NCBI GenBank assembly: GCA_003576535.1
Contig: QXCQ01000220.1
Coordinates: 1,586-46,598 of the forward strand
Length of the DNA: 45,013 nucleotides
Reading direction: 5' to 3'
Source: Nakamurella silvestris
GTDB taxonomy: Bacteria > Actinomycetota > Actinomycetes > Mycobacteriales > Nakamurellaceae
Part shown: piece after piece, positions 32,328 through 40,687 of the stretch
Position numbering within the stretch: position 1 is the stretch's first letter
Layout of the letters: every line of letters starts with the position of its first letter
Program-made: the position numbers and the translations under genes
The notes under the pieces: model-generated
The model's input: the letters and a program-made list of their open reading frames with translations, nothing else
Told to the model about the DNA's origin: nothing
Databases searched by the model: none

Positions 32328-33374
32328 ATGCCACGCCTGCGGCGGTCGACCCCCGCGAAACCCGGTATCACCCGCCGCCGCGCCGGAAAGGGTTGGACCT
32401 ACCTCGACCCCGACGGCAGCAGGGTGACCGCTGCCGAGAAGGCGCGGATCGACGCCCTGGTGATACCTCCTGCCTGGCGGGAGGTGTGGATCTGTCCGTG
32501 GCCGAACGGGCACCTGCAGGCCATCGGTACGGACGCGGCCGGACGACGCCAGTACCAGTACCACGACGACTGGCAGGCCCAACGGCACCACGAGAAGTAC
32601 CGCAGGGTGGTCACCTTCGGCAGCCGGCTGCCCAAGGCCCGGGAACGGGTGGACACCGATCTGTCCGGCGCCGACCTGAGCCGGGAACGGGTGCTGGCCA
32701 CCGCCTTCCGCCTGCTCGACGTCGGCCACTTCCGAATCGGCGGCGAGGTCTACGCCGAGACGAACGGGAGTTTCGGCCTGGCCACGATCCGGCGGGACCA
32801 GGTCCGACGGGAGAAGTCGGACCTGGTTTTCGACTACACCGCCAAATCGGGCCTGCACCGCATCGAACGGATCCATGACGAGATCCTGTTGGAGGTGGTG
32901 GCCCCGCTGCGGGCCCGGCGCGGTGGGCCGGCCGAACTGCTCGCCTACCGCGAGGGACGCAGCTGGCACCGGATCACCGGGGAGGACATCAACACCTACC
33001 TCAAAGAGGTGACGGGGCTGGAGGTCTCGGCCAAGGACTTCCGCACCTGGCACGGGACGGTCCTGGCCGCGGTAGCCCTGGCCCAGGAGTTCGCCGGCCA
33101 CGATCCGGAGAAGGTGTGGTCGCAGCGGGCCAAGGCGAAGGCCGTCAGGCAGGCGGTGGTCGCCGTCTCCGACCAGCTCGGGAACACCCCGGCGGTGTGC
33201 CGGACCTCCTACATCAACCCGGCCGTGGTCGACGCCTTCGAGGAGGGGGCGACGATCACCTCCGCGGTGCTGCGGGCGGAGCGCCTGCTGCCCGCCGATG
33301 CCCCGGACCCGCTGCACATGCTTTCCCTCCAGCCGACGGTGGAGCGGGCCGTGCTGAAGCTGTTGCGATCCTGA
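32328..33374 (+). CDS. Type IB DNA topoisomerase (poxvirus-like)
   Basis: 348 aa, typical for bacterial TopIB. The N-terminal domain includes GWTYLDPDGSRV, IPPAWREVWICPWPNGHLQA, and the DAAGRRQYQYHDDW motif. The catalytic domain has LLDVGHFRIGGEVYAETNGS with FGLATI, DFRTWHGTVLAA, and the nucleophile Tyr (~295) in CRTSYINPAVVDAF. Catalytic Arg/Lys/His positions of the family appear present. It relaxes supercoils through a 3'-phosphotyrosine intermediate in the cytoplasm. It stands alone, 62 bp after the TPM gene. Confidence 0.93.
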   Translation: MPRLRRSTPAKPGITRRRAGKGWTYLDPDGSRVTAAEKARIDALVIPPAWREVWICPWPNGHLQAIGTDAAGRRQYQYHDDWQAQRHHEKYRRVVTFGSRLPKARERVDTDLSGADLSRERVLATAFRLLDVGHFRIGGEVYAETNGSFGLATIRRDQVRREKSDLVFDYTAKSGLHRIERIHDEILLEVVAPLRARRGGPAELLAYREGRSWHRITGEDINTYLKEVTGLEVSAKDFRTWHGTVLAAVALAQEFAGHDPEKVWSQRAKAKAVRQAVVAVSDQLGNTPAVCRTSYINPAVVDAFEEGATITSAVLRAERLLPADAPDPLHMLSLQPTVERAVLKLLRS

Positions 33375-33420
33375 CGATTCGTGTCCTGTGTGGTCCGATC
33401 TCGACCAGGCGGGACGCTCA

Positions 33421-33472
33421 TCGTCCGTCAGGGGCGGGCGACCTCGTCGTCCGTCAGGGGCGGCCGACCTCG
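33421..33472. repeat. Tandem 26-bp duplication at the 3' end of the transglutaminase gene
   Basis: 33421-33446 and 33447-33472 are identical except one G/C difference. The second copy contains the stop codon (33454-33456) and last codons of the minus-strand gene, so the first copy is a duplicated out-of-frame tail. Confidence 0.8.
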
Positions 33473-34296
33473 TCCGCGTAGACCACCATCGACTCCAGCC
33501 ACGGGCCGCCGAAGGTGGTGGCCATGGCGACGTCGGCGGCGTCCCGGCCCCGGCCGATGACCACCCGCCCCTTGCGCAGTTCGTTGTTGCGCGGGTCGAA
33601 GGTCCACCAGCGATCCCCCAACCACACCTCGATCCACGCCGCGAAGTCCGCCGGTGCGCCGTCGGAGGGCATGTCGAGGAAGGGCAGGTAACCGAAGGCG
33701 TACCGGGCCGGGATGTTCAGGGCCCGGCAGAAGGTGATGGCCAGGTGCGCGAAATCCCGGCAGACCCCTTGGCCGGCCAGGAACACGTCGGCCGAGGTCG
33801 ACTGCGCGGTGGACGTCCCGTACTGGAACTGCAGGGAGCGGTGCACGTAGTCGCAGATCGCCGCCACCCGACCGTATCCGGGCGCCACGTCCTCGAACCG
33901 CGCCCAGGCCTGCCTGCCGAGCACGTCCGGCAGACAGTACCGGCTCGGGACGGTGTAGATCAGGGTCTCGTCCGGAAGGTCCTGGGGCGCGATCTCCGGG
34001 GCGTCGACGTCCACCTCCTCCGGCGCATCCGGGACGTCGGCGACGGCCTCGTAGTGGAAGGTGGAGCGGCCGGCCGGCAGCACGACCCGGGCACACCCGT
34101 TGCCGTACAGGTCGGTGTACCGGTGCATCTCGGTCGCGGGGTCGAACACCCATTGCTCCCCCGACACGACGATGTCCGGGTCCTGACGCGGCTGCACCTG
34201 GAAGACCGTGGGGGTGGGGATGTCGGCGACGTAGACGAAATCGCAGCCGATCCGGATATTTCGACGCTCCATGGGCACCGATGTTCCACCGTTCAT
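33454..34296 (-). CDS. Transglutaminase-like cysteine protease superfamily protein
   Basis: 280 aa. Residues 1-~115 form a beta-rich N-terminal region (RRNIRIGCDFVYVADIPTPT, FHYEAVADVPD), and ~115-250 the transglutaminase core. Cys179 lies in AGQGVCRDFAHLAITFCRAL and Asp234 in RWWTFDPRNN. The position usually holding the catalytic His (before AWxEV) is Ala220 in DFAAWIEVWL. Either this subfamily uses another residue or the enzyme is inactive. A conserved C-terminal GRVVIGRGRDAADVAMATTF agrees with bacterial members. Soluble. ATG 34296 is used; ATG 34272 is also possible. Role unknown, perhaps peptidase or peptide processing. Confidence 0.85.
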   Translation of the reverse strand: MNGGTSVPMERRNIRIGCDFVYVADIPTPTVFQVQPRQDPDIVVSGEQWVFDPATEMHRYTDLYGNGCARVVLPAGRSTFHYEAVADVPDAPEEVDVDAPEIAPQDLPDETLIYTVPSRYCLPDVLGRQAWARFEDVAPGYGRVAAICDYVHRSLQFQYGTSTAQSTSADVFLAGQGVCRDFAHLAITFCRALNIPARYAFGYLPFLDMPSDGAPADFAAWIEVWLGDRWWTFDPRNNELRKGRVVIGRGRDAADVAMATTFGGPWLESMVVYADEVGRP

Positions 34297-34403
34297 GTTT
34301 CATCGAGGTTGCCGGGTCCTGGCCCCGTGCACCGCAGTGCCCCGGGGGTACCCACTCGCCGCCAGGTGCAGTCCCCGGGCCGCGATGAGGCACCCTGGGA
34401 GCC

Positions 34404-35288
34404 ATGAACGTCGTGCGAGCACCCTCGTCAACCTTCCCATGGTGGGTGTTCGTCCTGGCCGTACTGGTGCTCGTCGGGGTGGGCTACGTCGGAGTGGTCC
34501 GGCCGTTGAACCGGGCGCGGGCGGCCGGCCGGTCCGTCTCCTACCGCCGTCGCTTCGACCGGTCGGCGATCCGGGTACCCGCCGCCGTCGGAGCCGGCCT
34601 GCTGCTGGCGCTGGTGCTGATCGCGGTCCTGGCCCCGACCGGATCCACCCCGGCGGTGGACACCGCCGTCCACGACGCGTTCGTCAACCTCCGCACGGGG
34701 ACACTCACCACCGTCGCCCTGGTCCTGACGAATGTGGGGAGCCCGTTCGGGTCGGCCACCCTGCTCCTGCTGCTGGCCGCCTACCTGGCCCGGCGGACCG
34801 CCTCCTGGACCCCGCCGTTGATCCTGCTCGTCGGGCCGCTCGTCACCGGGGCGATCAACACCGCGATCAAGTACAGCTTCCGGCGGGAGAGGCCGTCACT
34901 GACCGAACAGCTGGTCCTGACCACCGATCCGTCCTTCCCGTCCGGGCATGTGGCCTGGGCCGTCAGCACCTGGGGCTGCATCGCGGTGGCGATGGTCTGG
35001 GTGTACCCGGACATCCGGCGGTCACTGCTCGTCCCGCTGTGCGCGATCGTGCCCGTTCTGGTCGCCCTGACCCGGCTCTACCTGGGTGTTCACTACCTCA
35101 CCGATGTGACGGCCGCGGCCTGCCTTGGCCTGGCGGCCACGGCCTTCACCGTTGCCGGGTTCCGCTGGGCGGCCGATCGGCGGGCCCGGCTCGGCGGCCC
35201 CGGCGACGGGCCTGACGACAGGGGTGACGGCGGGGGTGACGGTGGTCCCGGCGGTGGCATACAAAGCCCGGCCACTGGGCATCACTGA
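34404..35288 (+). CDS. PAP2-family membrane phosphatase
   Basis: 294 aa with about six membrane helices. Catalytic motifs: KYSFRRERP (motif 1), PSGHVAW (motif 2) and RLYLGVHYLTDV (motif 3). These define PAP2 lipid phosphatases acting on phosphatidic acid, undecaprenyl diphosphate or similar at the membrane; the exact substrate is unknown. The C-terminal ~35 residues are Gly/Asp-rich and disordered. Divergent from the transglutaminase gene, 107 bp apart. It ends 42 bp before dps on the same strand. Confidence 0.9.
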   Translation: MNVVRAPSSTFPWWVFVLAVLVLVGVGYVGVVRPLNRARAAGRSVSYRRRFDRSAIRVPAAVGAGLLLALVLIAVLAPTGSTPAVDTAVHDAFVNLRTGTLTTVALVLTNVGSPFGSATLLLLLAAYLARRTASWTPPLILLVGPLVTGAINTAIKYSFRRERPSLTEQLVLTTDPSFPSGHVAWAVSTWGCIAVAMVWVYPDIRRSLLVPLCAIVPVLVALTRLYLGVHYLTDVTAAACLGLAATAFTVAGFRWAADRRARLGGPGDGPDDRGDGGGDGGPGGGIQSPATGHH

Positions 35289-35330
35289 CGTCAGGGGTTA
35301 CCTCCTGCCCGCCTGACGAAAGGAAGCATC

Positions 35331-35927
35331 ATGGCAGCACGTTCGGCCAAGAAGCCCGCACTTCCGAAGTTCACCGTTCCCTCCATGAGCAAGGAGGACG
35401 GCGCCGAGGTCGCCGCCGCCCTCCAGCAGCGTTTGAACGCCCTGAACGACCTGGCCCTGACCCTCAAGCACATCCACTGGAATGTCGTCGGGCCACATTT
35501 CATCTCGGTGCACGAGATGATCGACCCGCAGGTCGACGCCGTCCGACTGATGGTGGACGCGATCGCCGAGCGGATCGCCACCCTGGGCACGGCCCCGGTC
35601 GGCACCCCCGGTGCGCTGGTCGCCGCCCGTACCTGGGAGGACTACTCCCTGGGCCGGGACAATGCCATCGCCCACCTCGGTGCCCTCGATCTGGTCTACC
35701 AGGGCGTCATCTCCGACCACCGCAAGGCCGCCGACGATGTCGAGGACGCCGATCCGGTGACGAACGATCTGCTGATCGGTCATCTGCACGAGTTGGAGCA
35801 GTTCCACTGGTTCGTCCGGGCCCACCTGGAGACCACGACCGGCGGACTCACGACCACGGGGGCCGACTCCGAGACGGGTGCGGCCGAGGCGGCCGAGGCC
35901 CACGCCGGCCCGAGCGGCAACACCTGA
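35331..35927 (+). CDS. dps: Dps-family DNA-binding ferritin-like protein
   Basis: 198 aa from ATG 35331, with AAAGGAAG upstream. The Dps fold covers ~25-165: LNDLALTLKHIHWNVVGPHF, VHEMIDPQVDAVRLMVDAIA, and DLLIGHLHELEQFHWFVRAH. The His/Asp/Glu set for the intersubunit ferroxidase site (KHIHWN, HEMIDPQVD) is present. A Lys-containing N-terminal tail (AARSAKKPALPKF) could bind DNA; the C-terminal tail is Thr/Ala-rich. It stores iron and protects DNA from oxidation. Confidence 0.93.
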   Translation: MAARSAKKPALPKFTVPSMSKEDGAEVAAALQQRLNALNDLALTLKHIHWNVVGPHFISVHEMIDPQVDAVRLMVDAIAERIATLGTAPVGTPGALVAARTWEDYSLGRDNAIAHLGALDLVYQGVISDHRKAADDVEDADPVTNDLLIGHLHELEQFHWFVRAHLETTTGGLTTTGADSETGAAEAAEAHAGPSGNT

Positions 35928-35937
35928 TCCTCCCCCT

Positions 35938-36009
35938 TGTTCCCGCGCACGATGTTCGTTCTCGCGCACGATGTTTCGTGCGCGAGAAACAACATCGTGC
36001 GCGGGAACA
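35938..36009. repeat. 72-bp imperfect palindrome between dps and the DyP gene
   Basis: Arms 35938-35971 and 35976-36009 are complementary over 34 bases with two mismatches, around TGTT. Within the arms the 13-mer CGCGCACGATGTT occurs twice directly (35944-35956 and 35963-35975). Lying between convergent genes it may be a bidirectional terminator, but the stem is unusually long and has no T-run. Confidence 0.75.
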
Positions 36010-36018
36010 GGAGGTGGT

Positions 36019-37320
36019 CTACCCGAGCAGACCCTGCCCGAGCCACTGTCCGGCCTCGAACCCCGGCAGGATCGCGAACACCGCCGAACCCACCGGCGTG
36101 GTCCATTTGTTCAGCAGGTCCGACTCGGCCAGTCGTTGCTGCATCGGGACGAACTGCCGACCGATATCGGCCTGGTAGGAGCAGAACAGCTGCCCCACGT
36201 CACTGGCCCCGTCCGCATCCGGGCTGTCGTCGTAGTTGTAGGGACGGCGCAGGATCTGCCGCGCCGGCCCGTCCCCGCGGGCCAGCCGCAGGTGGGCGAA
36301 ATCGGGGATGGCCTTCAACCCGGTGAAGTCCAGCGCCGCCAGGTCCGGTTCCTCGTGCTCGGCGGAACCGCTCAGCGGAGCGCCGGTGTCCAGATGACGA
36401 CCCATCACCTGTTCCATCGCGGACCGATCCAGCTCGTCCCACCTGTCCAGATCCATCCGGATCCGGCGCAGCACCATGGTGGTGCCACCGGCGAACCACC
36501 CCGGCCCGGTGTCCCACACCACGGCGTCGAACTCGGTATCCGTTGCGGGGTTGACGGTTCCGTCGATCTGCCCCATCAGATTACGGTCCCCGGAACCCGG
36601 GATCCCTGACCCCACCGCCCGGCGGAATCCCCGCTGGAACCAGCGCGGGACGGCAAACGCACGGGTGTCCTTCAACAGCATCCGCTGCGTGTGCGCCACC
36701 ACCATCGCATCGTCGGCACAGATGTGGAGCAGGAGATCGCCGCCGGACCACCGGTCCTGCAGCTGATCGATCTTCGGGAACGCAGGCAGTTCGACCAGAC
36801 CGGCCGGTTGTTGTTCCGTCAGCCCCGTTCTGGCGAAGAGTCCCGGCCCGAAGCCCACCGTCACGGTCAACCGGGCCGGGGTGGCTGCCAGCTCCGCGGC
36901 CGTGTCGGCCAGGGCCGCGCGGCCGCTCGTCACCCGGGTGATGTCGTCGGTGAGCAGGCGCATCAACCGTCCCACCGCGGCCGCATCGACCCCCTCCCGC
37001 AGATCGAAGGCCGCGAAGACCGAGTGGGCCTGCGGTGCGGTCACCACCCCCGACTGATGTTTCCCCGCAGCGGGTTCCATACCTGTACCGACAAAGGTGG
37101 ATCGGGCCAGGAGCGCATCCCGCTCCACCCGGGCGATGGTCGACCTCTCCCGATCGGCGGCCAAAGCGGTGGCCGTCGCCGCCACGGCGGCCGCACCGCC
37201 GATCACCCCCGAGCCTGCGGCGAAGAGCATCCGCCGCCGACTCACCCCCGTAGGTGCAGCACCGGGATCCGGCCGGACACCGGGCTCGACCGCGGTGACC
37301 CCAGAGATGTTCTCACCCAT
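36019..37320 (-). CDS. Tat-exported DyP-type heme peroxidase
   Basis: 433 aa from ATG 37320, which overlaps the stop of the upstream copper-chaperone gene by 8 bp. The Tat signal has SRRRMLFAAG and a hydrophobic Ala/Gly stretch. DyP hallmarks are GQIDGTVNP (GxxDG motif with distal Asp), the proximal heme His in MEQVMGRHLDTGAPLSG, RRPYNYDD, and the C-terminal FVPMQQRLAESDLLNKWTTP and GSAVFAILPG. It oxidises dyes or phenols with H2O2, or deferrochelates as EfeB; which is not decidable here. It sits in one unit with a PCu(A)C lipoprotein, which suggests metal delivery at the cell surface. Confidence 0.92.
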   Translation of the reverse strand: MGENISGVTAVEPGVRPDPGAAPTGVSRRRMLFAAGSGVIGGAAAVAATATALAADRERSTIARVERDALLARSTFVGTGMEPAAGKHQSGVVTAPQAHSVFAAFDLREGVDAAAVGRLMRLLTDDITRVTSGRAALADTAAELAATPARLTVTVGFGPGLFARTGLTEQQPAGLVELPAFPKIDQLQDRWSGGDLLLHICADDAMVVAHTQRMLLKDTRAFAVPRWFQRGFRRAVGSGIPGSGDRNLMGQIDGTVNPATDTEFDAVVWDTGPGWFAGGTTMVLRRIRMDLDRWDELDRSAMEQVMGRHLDTGAPLSGSAEHEEPDLAALDFTGLKAIPDFAHLRLARGDGPARQILRRPYNYDDSPDADGASDVGQLFCSYQADIGRQFVPMQQRLAESDLLNKWTTPVGSAVFAILPGFEAGQWLGQGLLG

Positions 37321-37969
37321 GGGATGTGGCAGTCCCCGGTGTCGAAACACCGGCGCTGTGCTCCGTCCCGGCCGTGGCGGCGTCCGTTCCCATGGACATC
37401 CCGCCGGTCTCGCCGCCCTGGTAGTTCTCGTTGGCCCCCGCGAACTCCTTCGTCAGGGTCTGGAAACTCATGGTCGACCCGTTGTCGAAGGTCAACGAGA
37501 CCGTCACCTGTTCACCCGGCGGGAGCGGGGTCTGCACATCCATGATCATCACGTGCAACCCGCCAGGTTCCAGCGTGGTGCTTCCTCCGGCCGGGACGGT
37601 GATACCGCCGGCAACCGGACGCATCACCATCGCGCCGTCGGCCATGGCCATCTCGTGCAGTTCCGTCCGCCCCGACGCACTGTTCGTCGCCGAGACCACG
37701 GTCAGGTCCTTGTCCGTGTGGTTGGTCAACACCCCGAAAGCCGCGGTCATCGTGGTGTCCTCGGCACCGAGGGTGGATTTCACCCAGGAATCGGCAATGG
37801 TGACCGCACCGTCGGCTTCGGCAGCGGCCGGGGGGCCAGCAGCCGGAGTGACAGAGCCGTTGGCGGGCACCGGCTCCTGGGCGGAGCTGCACCCGCCGAC
37901 GATCAGGAGCCCGGCACAGGCCACTGCCGCCGTCCACCGCTGACGAGCACGTCGTTCGTTGATCTTCAC
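37313..37969 (-). CDS. PCu(A)C-type copper chaperone lipoprotein
   Basis: 218 aa from GTG 37969. Lipoprotein signal AVACAGLLIVGGC. PCu(A)C domain ~55-168: ADSWVKSTLGAEDTTMTAAF, then copper ligands His105, Met107 and Met109 in ELHEMAMADGAMVMRPV, then PGGLHVMIMDVQTPLPPGEQ (His139, Met141). This H-M pattern binds Cu(I) outside the membrane and delivers it to enzymes. A Met/His-containing tail follows (GGMSMGTD, TEHSAG). It overlaps the DyP gene by 8 bp and is divergent from the ECF sigma gene, about 160 bp apart. Confidence 0.9.
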   Translation of the reverse strand: MKINERRARQRWTAAVACAGLLIVGGCSSAQEPVPANGSVTPAAGPPAAAEADGAVTIADSWVKSTLGAEDTTMTAAFGVLTNHTDKDLTVVSATNSASGRTELHEMAMADGAMVMRPVAGGITVPAGGSTTLEPGGLHVMIMDVQTPLPPGEQVTVSLTFDNGSTMSFQTLTKEFAGANENYQGGETGGMSMGTDAATAGTEHSAGVSTPGTATSHG

Positions 37970-38118
37970 TGATTCTCTTCCCTGGAGACGGACGGGGCGC
38001 GTTGCCGGACGCTGCCGGTGCGGGGTCGAATCCCGGACCTGTCCATGGTTGTCGGCCGGCGCACCGCCGAAGTTCCCACCACCGACAGATCCCGGTCCGC
38101 GGCGAACATCCCAGCGGC

Positions 38119-38124
38119 TACTAT
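38119..38124 (+). promoter_or_regulatory. Possible -10 element giving a leaderless sigma-factor mRNA
   Basis: TACTAT lies seven bases before GTG 38132, the spacing expected if transcription starts at the first codon. No ribosome-binding site is present there. No -35 match to TTGACA is evident. Confidence 0.3.
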
Positions 38125-38131
38125 CTTCTAC

Positions 38132-38695
38132 GTGACGTCGGAGCGCGTATGGGACGAGGCCTCGTCCCTGGCCGCCCTGGCCGCGCAGGGGGATCGGTCC
38201 GCGCTGGCCAGGATGATCGCCCTGACCCAGCGGGACGTCTGGCGCTACGTCGCCTTCCACGCCCATCCGCGGGACGCCGACGACCTGACCCAGGACACGT
38301 TCCTGCGGGCGATCGGGAGCCTGCCGTCGTTCCAGGGCCGATCCAGCGTGCGCACCTGGCTGCTGGTGATCGCCCGCCGCGTCGTCATCGACCACCTGCG
38401 CAAACGGTCGAGCCGACCGCGGATCGCCGCGACGGAGAACTGGCAGGCCCTGGCCGACGGCGAACAGACCGACACCCTGCCGTTCACCGAGCTGGTGGAA
38501 CTGGATCTGTTGTTGGCCGGGCTCACCTCCGAGCGACGGGAGGCCCTCATCCTGACGCAGGTACTGGGCCTCGGCTACGAGGAAGCCGCCGAGATCTGCC
38601 GCTGCCCGGTGGGCACCATCCGGTCCCGGGTCGCCCGGGCCCGCGCCGATCTGATCAGGCTCAGCGCCGAGGACGCGGGGCACGCCGCCAGGTAG
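38132..38695 (+). CDS. ECF-family RNA polymerase sigma factor
   Basis: 187 aa from GTG 38132 (TSERVWDEASSLAALAAQGD); the frame is open further upstream, but that part is Arg/Ala-rich and not family-like. Region 2: MIALTQRDVWRYVAFHAHPR, DADDLTQDTFLRAIGSLPSF, VRTWLLVIARRVVIDHLRKR. Region 4: LTSERREALILTQVLGLGYE, EAAEICRCPVGTIRSRVARA. The sequence resembles the SigC-like group. It is divergent from the PCu(A)C-DyP unit and convergent with a membrane anti-sigma gene, so it probably controls this envelope/metal module. Confidence 0.92.
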   Translation: MTSERVWDEASSLAALAAQGDRSALARMIALTQRDVWRYVAFHAHPRDADDLTQDTFLRAIGSLPSFQGRSSVRTWLLVIARRVVIDHLRKRSSRPRIAATENWQALADGEQTDTLPFTELVELDLLLAGLTSERREALILTQVLGLGYEEAAEICRCPVGTIRSRVARARADLIRLSAEDAGHAAR

Positions 38696-38730
38696 TGCGC
38701 CTGCAGCACGACCCCGTTCGGGCGGTCCGC

Positions 38731-39462
38731 CTAGGCCGCATGCCGTTTACCGGCGGGCCGCAGTCCTCCGCCCCGGGTCCCGGTCTCCCCCACGATCCTC
38801 TCGGGCATGACATCCATGGGTGAATAACGGCTCTCGTCCAGCAGACCGCGACGGGCCCGCGGCCCGGTCCGGCGTTCGTATCCACGGTTGACCGCCAACA
38901 GCAGCCCCAGGCCCACGGCCACCAGGACATGGGATCCCAGCCGCGCGGCCTCCACGTTGCCGTTGAAGATGTCGACCACCGACACCCCGGTCAGCACCAG
39001 GAAGAAGACTCCGAGGGTCGGGAGCAGGCCGCCGGCAAGCCGGGGCACCGCCGCCGCCACCGCGAACCCGATCCCCAGTGCGATGTTCCAGGCGGCACTT
39101 TCGTTGAACAGGTGACCGGCACCCTCCCCGTGCGCTCCGTGTCCGACCCCCATCAGCTGGGTGAACCCCAGGGCCAGTTGGGCCAGACCCACCAGTCCGA
39201 GCAGCACCCGCCAGACCTCCTGCCGACCGAACCGTTGCGGGACCTCCACCTCGGCGGACCGGGCGAGAACGGCGGCCGTGAGGTCCGGTGTGGGCGACAC
39301 CGGGCGCACCCGGATCAATCTGGAGAGGCGTCCGGCCTCGTCCAGCCAGACCCGGCAGCCCGCGCAGATGAGGAGATGCGCGTCCACCGAGCTGTCGTCC
39401 ACCGGTCCCGGCTCGTTGTCCAGGCGGGCAGACAGGGCCTCACGACATGTTTCACAGTCCAC
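38731..39462 (-). CDS. zf-HC2 membrane anti-sigma factor
   Basis: 243 aa. The N-terminal zinc-binding anti-sigma domain has Cys3, Cys6 and the HLLICAGC motif (H-x3-C-x2-C) at ~29-36. Four or five membrane helices follow from ~85 to 195 (VWRVLLGLVGLAQLALGFTQ, IALGIGFAVAAAVPRLAGGL, LGVFFLVLTGVSVVDIF, GSHVLVAVGLGLLLAVN). The cytoplasmic tail is basic. It would sequester the ECF factor at the membrane until a signal arrives. The gene is convergent with the sigma gene, 35 bp apart, rather than in the usual operon order. Confidence 0.85.
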   Translation of the reverse strand: MDCETCREALSARLDNEPGPVDDSSVDAHLLICAGCRVWLDEAGRLSRLIRVRPVSPTPDLTAAVLARSAEVEVPQRFGRQEVWRVLLGLVGLAQLALGFTQLMGVGHGAHGEGAGHLFNESAAWNIALGIGFAVAAAVPRLAGGLLPTLGVFFLVLTGVSVVDIFNGNVEAARLGSHVLVAVGLGLLLAVNRGYERRTGPRARRGLLDESRYSPMDVMPERIVGETGTRGGGLRPAGKRHAA

Positions 39463-39505
39463 ACCACTATTGTCGCCGCACGGTGGCGGAAAGTTCCCGG
39501 GTCCG

Positions 39506-40687
39506 TCAGATGACGGCGACGGTCGCCCTGGCGATGGCCAGCTCCTCGTTGGTCGGCACCACCATCACCCGCACGGCCGACCCGTCGGTCGAGATGGTCC
39601 GCGGTTCACGGGAGGCGGCCGCGTTGCGGGCCGGGTCCAGCCGGATCCCGAGCCCCTCCAGATCCCTCAGGATCGCCGCGCGGGTCAGCGCGTCGTTCTC
39701 CCCGACCCCGGCGGTGAAGGTGAGCACGTCCAGACCTCCGAGGACCGCCAGGTAGGCGCCGATGTACTTGCGCACCCGATGGCAGTAGACGTCGAAGGCG
39801 AGGGCGGCGTCGGTGTTGCCCTCGTCGATCAGCCGGTGCAGATCGCGGAAGTCGTTGACCCCGGCCAGCCCCGTCATCCCGGACCGGCGGTTGAGCAGGG
39901 TGTCCAGATCGGCCACCGACATCCCGGCCTGTCGGTTCAGATGGAAGAGCACACCCGGGTCGATGTCGCCGGACCGGCTGCCCATGACCAACCCTTCCAG
40001 GGGCGTCATCCCCATCGAGGTCTCGACCGGCTTTCCCGCCCGGACCGCGGAGGCCGATGCCCCGTTGCCCAGGTGCAGGACGATCTGCCGCAGGTCGGTC
40101 CGGTCGAGGAGCTCGGCGACCTTCCCGGACACGTAGGCATGGCTGGTGCCGTGGAAGCCGTACCGCCGGACCTCGTACTTCCGGGCCACCTCGCGGTCGA
40201 TGGCATAGGTCGCAGCAGCCTCCGGCAGGTCCCGGAAGAAGGCGGTGTCGAACACCGCGACATGCGGGACGTCGGGAAACACCTTGCGCGCCTGACGGAT
40301 CCCGGTGACATTGGCCGGGTTGTGGAGGGGCGCGAGGACCGAGAGCTCGTCGATGGCCGCCACCGTCGCATCGTCCAGCACGGTCGGGTCGGTGAAACGC
40401 CGCCCGCCGTGGACCACCCGGTGCCCCACCGCCACCACCCCGGCATCGGTCAGTTCCAGGCGCGAATCCTCGAACAGCCGGCGGATGATGTCCAGACCCG
40501 CGGCATGGTCCTCGATCCGCCCCTGGTAGGTGTAGGTCTTCCCGTCACGCAGATGCGTGACGGAGCCGACCTTCTCACCGATCCGCTCGGCGATCCCGCT
40601 CGCTGCGCACTCACCGGTGTCGGCGTCGACCAGCTGGTACTTGATCGAGGACGACCCGCAGTTGAGGACCAGAACATTCCGTGCCAT
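39506..40687 (-). CDS. ackA: Acetate kinase
   Basis: 393 aa from ATG 40687, sharing one base with the pta stop (TGATG). Motifs: VLVLNCGSSSIKYQLV, VGHRVVHGG, VFDTAFFRDLP, RRYGFHGTSHAYVS, LHLGNGASASAV, DPGVLFHLNRQAG, and TFTAGVGEND near the C-terminus. It catalyses acetyl phosphate + ADP to acetate + ATP, and the reverse, in the cytosol. The length is standard. Confidence 0.96.
   Translation of the reverse strand: MARNVLVLNCGSSSIKYQLVDADTGECAASGIAERIGEKVGSVTHLRDGKTYTYQGRIEDHAAGLDIIRRLFEDSRLELTDAGVVAVGHRVVHGGRRFTDPTVLDDATVAAIDELSVLAPLHNPANVTGIRQARKVFPDVPHVAVFDTAFFRDLPEAAATYAIDREVARKYEVRRYGFHGTSHAYVSGKVAELLDRTDLRQIVLHLGNGASASAVRAGKPVETSMGMTPLEGLVMGSRSGDIDPGVLFHLNRQAGMSVADLDTLLNRRSGMTGLAGVNDFRDLHRLIDEGNTDAALAFDVYCHRVRKYIGAYLAVLGGLDVLTFTAGVGENDALTRAAILRDLEGLGIRLDPARNAAASREPRTISTDGSAVRVMVVPTNEELAIARATVAVI

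Noticed and set aside
30778-32334. 518-codon minus-strand frame opposite the TPM gene
   Set aside because: Its Ala/Thr-rich start is simply the complement of the Gly-rich tail of the TPM gene.
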